Source: an uncultured Bacteroidales bacterium (GTDB taxonomy: Bacteria > Bacteroidota > Bacteroidia > Bacteroidales > Muribaculaceae). Taken from it: a stretch of DNA of 59,268 nucleotides. The position numbers were made by a program, and so were the translations under genes. The stretch lies in assembly GCA_958418815.1 (NCBI GenBank), contig CATZGB010000017.1, positions 1 to 59,268 of the forward strand, written 5' to 3'. The notes under the pieces were generated by a model. That model had not been told where the DNA came from. It ran no database searches and was given only the letters and a program-made list of their open reading frames with translations. This document shows positions 57,548 through 59,268 of the stretch, in pieces (position 1 is the stretch's first letter; each line of letters opens with the position of its first letter).

Positions 57548-58918
57548 TTATTCGATAAATCCTATCATTTCCTTCTTCAAGTCGTCATCAATCTCGCGGT
57601 ATCTTGCAAATGCCCGGCTGCCTTCCTTGTGTCCGCTCAACGCTCCCACAAGATTCGGATCTTTCACTTTCTTGTAAAGGTTGCCGACAAATGTACGGCG
57701 GGCAAGGTGGCTGCTGGCTATCTCATCAATAGGCCGTTGCTCTTCTTCTCCGGTCGTGGGATTGAGGACTGTGACTATGCGTGTTATGCCACAAGTCTTG
57801 AATATCTTTTTGATAGCCACGTTGTATTTCTGCGAACTGATGAATGGCAGAATCTTTCCGTCTTTCTCCACATCCTTGTATTTTTCAAGTATGTCCTTTG
57901 CCCTCTGAGTCAGCGGAACGCGTATAACGTCTGAGCGATCAGCCTTGGTTTTGCTTGCTATATACTCCACATAGCCATTGATGATATTGGCCGGGGTGAG
58001 ACGCATGAGGTCGGATATACGGCAACCGATACAGCAGTGGAAGATGAATATATCGCGCTGCACTTCAAGCGGCTTATTGGCTGACAGGTCATAATCCGCG
58101 ATTATATCACGCTCCTTGATTGTGATATAGATAGGCGTGCCGTATCTTTCAGTGGTTTTGCCGTGGTATCTTGCAAATGGGCTGTTCTTTGTAAGCCCTT
58201 CTTCATTAGCCCATTTGAAGAATGTACGCAGGCAGGCGAATATGCCTATAATGGTATTGTCGCCTTTTTCAAAAGGACGGCGTGATTTGCGAGCTTTGCG
58301 TGTCTCAGCCGGGAACTCCTCAAAGATTTTGGGGTATTTGTCGAAAATGGCAGGCTCATTACGAAGAAACTCCTCATATTCCTCAAGCACTTCGGTAGTG
58401 AACATTTCAAAATCAAGTTTATACGGGAGACGTCTTTTGATCTTGCGATACAGTTCAAAGCGATGGAGACTACGGCTCAGTACGCCATAACGTCGATGTC
58501 GCCATTCAGAAAGTCCACGCTTATCCGGAAATTCCTCGACAAGCTCGACGAATTTCTTTTGCAGCTTCGCTTCCACTTCTTTAGGCTTACGCTCTTTCTT
58601 AGGATTATGGAAGCGATAAATTTCTTTCTCGAAGAAGTCCTTTGTAAGTTCTGCCAACGTATGCGCCTCGCATAGGTCGTAGATATAATCTTCAAGGTCT
58701 CTGATTTTGCGCTCAGTGTCCTTTATTTCGGATATTTCCTTTTGATTGGCACGAGGCTTTGATATTGCACCGGTCTTAGGATTGAAACGACTCGGCTCAA
58801 TATATATTCCGGTCTTTAGACGGAGCTTGATGTCTTTCGACAGGCTAAGCCGAAACATTATTTCCGACCTGCCGTTACCCTCTACTTTGGAGGAGATATA
58901 ACGCTTGATACTTGCCAT
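57548..58918 (-). CDS. int: Tyrosine recombinase (ICE integrase)
   Basis: 456 residues. N-terminal arm-binding region (about 1-60, with SKVEGNGRSEIMFRLSLSKDIKLRLKTGIYIEPSRFNPKTG), SAM-like core-binding region (about 120-240) and catalytic domain (about 260-456). Catalytic residues are seen as Arg300 (CCIGCRISDLMRL), His404-Leu-Ala-Arg407 (SSHLARRTF), His430 (LSGHKEGS) and nucleophile Tyr440 (FARYREID). It joins and removes the element at the 39-55/59210-59226 repeats. GGAGGAC sites lie directly upstream. Confidence 0.95.
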   Translation of the reverse strand: MASIKRYISSKVEGNGRSEIMFRLSLSKDIKLRLKTGIYIEPSRFNPKTGAISKPRANQKEISEIKDTERKIRDLEDYIYDLCEAHTLAELTKDFFEKEIYRFHNPKKERKPKEVEAKLQKKFVELVEEFPDKRGLSEWRHRRYGVLSRSLHRFELYRKIKRRLPYKLDFEMFTTEVLEEYEEFLRNEPAIFDKYPKIFEEFPAETRKARKSRRPFEKGDNTIIGIFACLRTFFKWANEEGLTKNSPFARYHGKTTERYGTPIYITIKERDIIADYDLSANKPLEVQRDIFIFHCCIGCRISDLMRLTPANIINGYVEYIASKTKADRSDVIRVPLTQRAKDILEKYKDVEKDGKILPFISSQKYNVAIKKIFKTCGITRIVTVLNPTTGEEEQRPIDEIASSHLARRTFVGNLYKKVKDPNLVGALSGHKEGSRAFARYREIDDDLKKEMIGFIE

Positions 58919-58919
58919 A

Positions 58920-59068
58920 GGAGGACAAAAATTTTAATGGGTGGAGGACGGAAAATCAGCCATTTTTAGACGAGTTAGTCGGAATTAATAGTTGATTGTC
59001 CTTTTTACAAAGTTAGCAATTAATCTATTACGCTCCAAATTTTTTGTCCTCCTTTTGTCCTCCTATTT
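58920..59068. repeat. Right-end integrase-arm sites and 28-bp repeat
   Basis: GGAGGAC occurs at 58920-58926 and 58943-58949, the inverted form GTCCTCC at 59046-59052 and 59057-59063 inside the 28-bp repeat 59041-59068 shared with 109-136. Inverted and direct heptamers near the integrase gene and both ends suggest arm-type integrase sites. The first site touches the integrase start codon, so autoregulation is possible. 59069-59209 has no supported gene. Confidence 0.55.
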
Positions 59069-59209
59069 GAAATTTAGCGATTTTTCTTGGAAACGAATGA
59101 CACCTATTTTTGCAACGATGGATTTTTAATAGTCTATATATCAACATATTGTTAATTTTTCCAAAACTCGAACCTGCTTGCATAACAGTGCATACCCTTT
59201 CATTTGGTT

Positions 59210-59226
59210 GCTTCTGTTCTGGGCAC
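59210..59226. other. attR candidate (direct repeat copy)
   Basis: GCTTCTGTTCTGGGCAC, one mismatch from 39-55. It is the last recognisable part of the element; the integrase lies 292 bases inward. Bases after it would be chromosomal. Confidence 0.6.
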
Positions 59227-59233
59227 ATTGAAA

Positions 59234-59268
59234 AATTGCAAGTGATTAAAAATTAATCACTTGCAATT
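59234..59268. terminator. Perfect 15-bp stem-loop beyond attR
   Basis: Arms 59234-59248 and 59254-59268 (AATTGCAAGTGATTA and its complement) pair perfectly with a 5-base loop; the window ends with the stem, so a T run cannot be seen. It is probably the original chromosomal terminator, displaced by the insertion. Confidence 0.5.

Larger units (their letters stand above)
39..59226. mobile_element. Bacteroidales integrative and conjugative element
   Basis: The interval holds a tyrosine integrase at one end, a relaxase, a complete TraE-TraO-type secretion gene set, a coupling ATPase and cargo operons, bounded by a 17-bp direct repeat with one mismatch at 39-55 and 59210-59226. That is the organisation of an ICE. 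The gene order ParA, DUF3408, TraE, TraF, TraG, TraI, TraJ, TraK, TraL, TraM, TraN, TraO follows CTnDOT-like elements. The ends are inferred from the repeat only; the empty chromosomal site is not visible here. Confidence 0.85.

Noticed and set aside
59161..59190. CTCGAACCTGC on the plus strand, like the complement of a tRNA T-arm
   Set aside because: The stem that should enclose the T-loop does not pair and no anticodon arm is found nearby.

Overview
The window is almost exactly one integrative and conjugative element (ICE) of a Bacteroidales bacterium. Four things point there: promoters carry the Bacteroidetes -7 motif TAnnTTTG; the transfer genes match the tra set of CTnDOT-like elements (DUF4134, DUF4133, VirB4-type TraG, TraJ-TraO); the cargo is of Bacteroidetes type (GLPGLI proteins, OMP_b-brl barrels, Hc1-like histone H1, HU); and the relaxase and coupling protein are of Bacteroidetes type. 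The fairly GC-rich backbone would suit Bacteroidaceae or Muribaculaceae, but the species cannot be named. A 17-bp near-perfect direct repeat (GCTyCTGTTCTGGGCAC) lies at 39-55 and 59210-59226, with a tyrosine recombinase just inside the right end. I read these as attL and attR of a roughly 59 kb element.

Layout. (1) 39-1420: attL, a replacement-like terminator, one small membrane gene, short tandem repeats and a large hairpin that is the best oriT candidate. (2) 1425-3454: relaxosome RHH protein and MOBP-like relaxase. (3) 3657-20021: ParA, accessory genes, TraE-TraO type IV secretion genes, a YafQ-type toxin-antitoxin pair on the opposite strand, the coupling ATPase and TraX. (4) 20174-23947: HU, a Cys/His-rich small protein, a NUDIX remnant, lipoprotein cargo, a broken gene and a RloA/RloB (AbiL-like) defence pair. 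(5) 24069-31552: cell-wall glucosaminidase (minus strand), then a plus-strand operon of DNA-processing and establishment proteins (DUF4099/DUF3945, MutS-I fusion, ArdC-like metalloprotease, TOPRIM primase-like, a second TraI-like protein, orphan topoisomerase zinc fingers, histone H1-like). (6) 31625-34510: minus-strand operon of small membrane proteins and lipoproteins. (7) 34612-36955: ParB-family gene. (8) 37034-45950: lipoprotein gene and a six-gene, translationally coupled operon of lipoproteins, two GLPGLI proteins and two outer-membrane barrels. (9) 46152-52464: two clusters of small unknown genes, each preceded by a nearly identical, strongly folded leader of about 583 bp. (10) 52471-58918, minus strand: replication and excision genes (helicase loader, initiator-like, HTH proteins), a regulator/PIN module (XRE-ImmA, PIN, unknown) and the integrase.

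How it works together. Mob proteins nick at the oriT candidate; the TraE-TraO channel, the VirB4 and VirD4-like ATPases and the glucosaminidase move the strand; primase-like, ArdC-like, ParB and the leader-driven small genes probably act in the recipient. Three promoters (before mob, before ParA/tra, before the DNA-processing operon) share the box GTGTCCAAA(G/C)TG exactly 24 bp upstream of a TAnnTTTG-like element, which suggests one regulator switches on transfer. The duplicated folded leaders, the GLPGLI/barrel operon with its own folded 5' leader, and the XRE-ImmA/PIN module with a perfect inverted repeat around its promoter are the most promising unexplained parts. No tRNA, rRNA, CRISPR array or insertion sequence was recognised.
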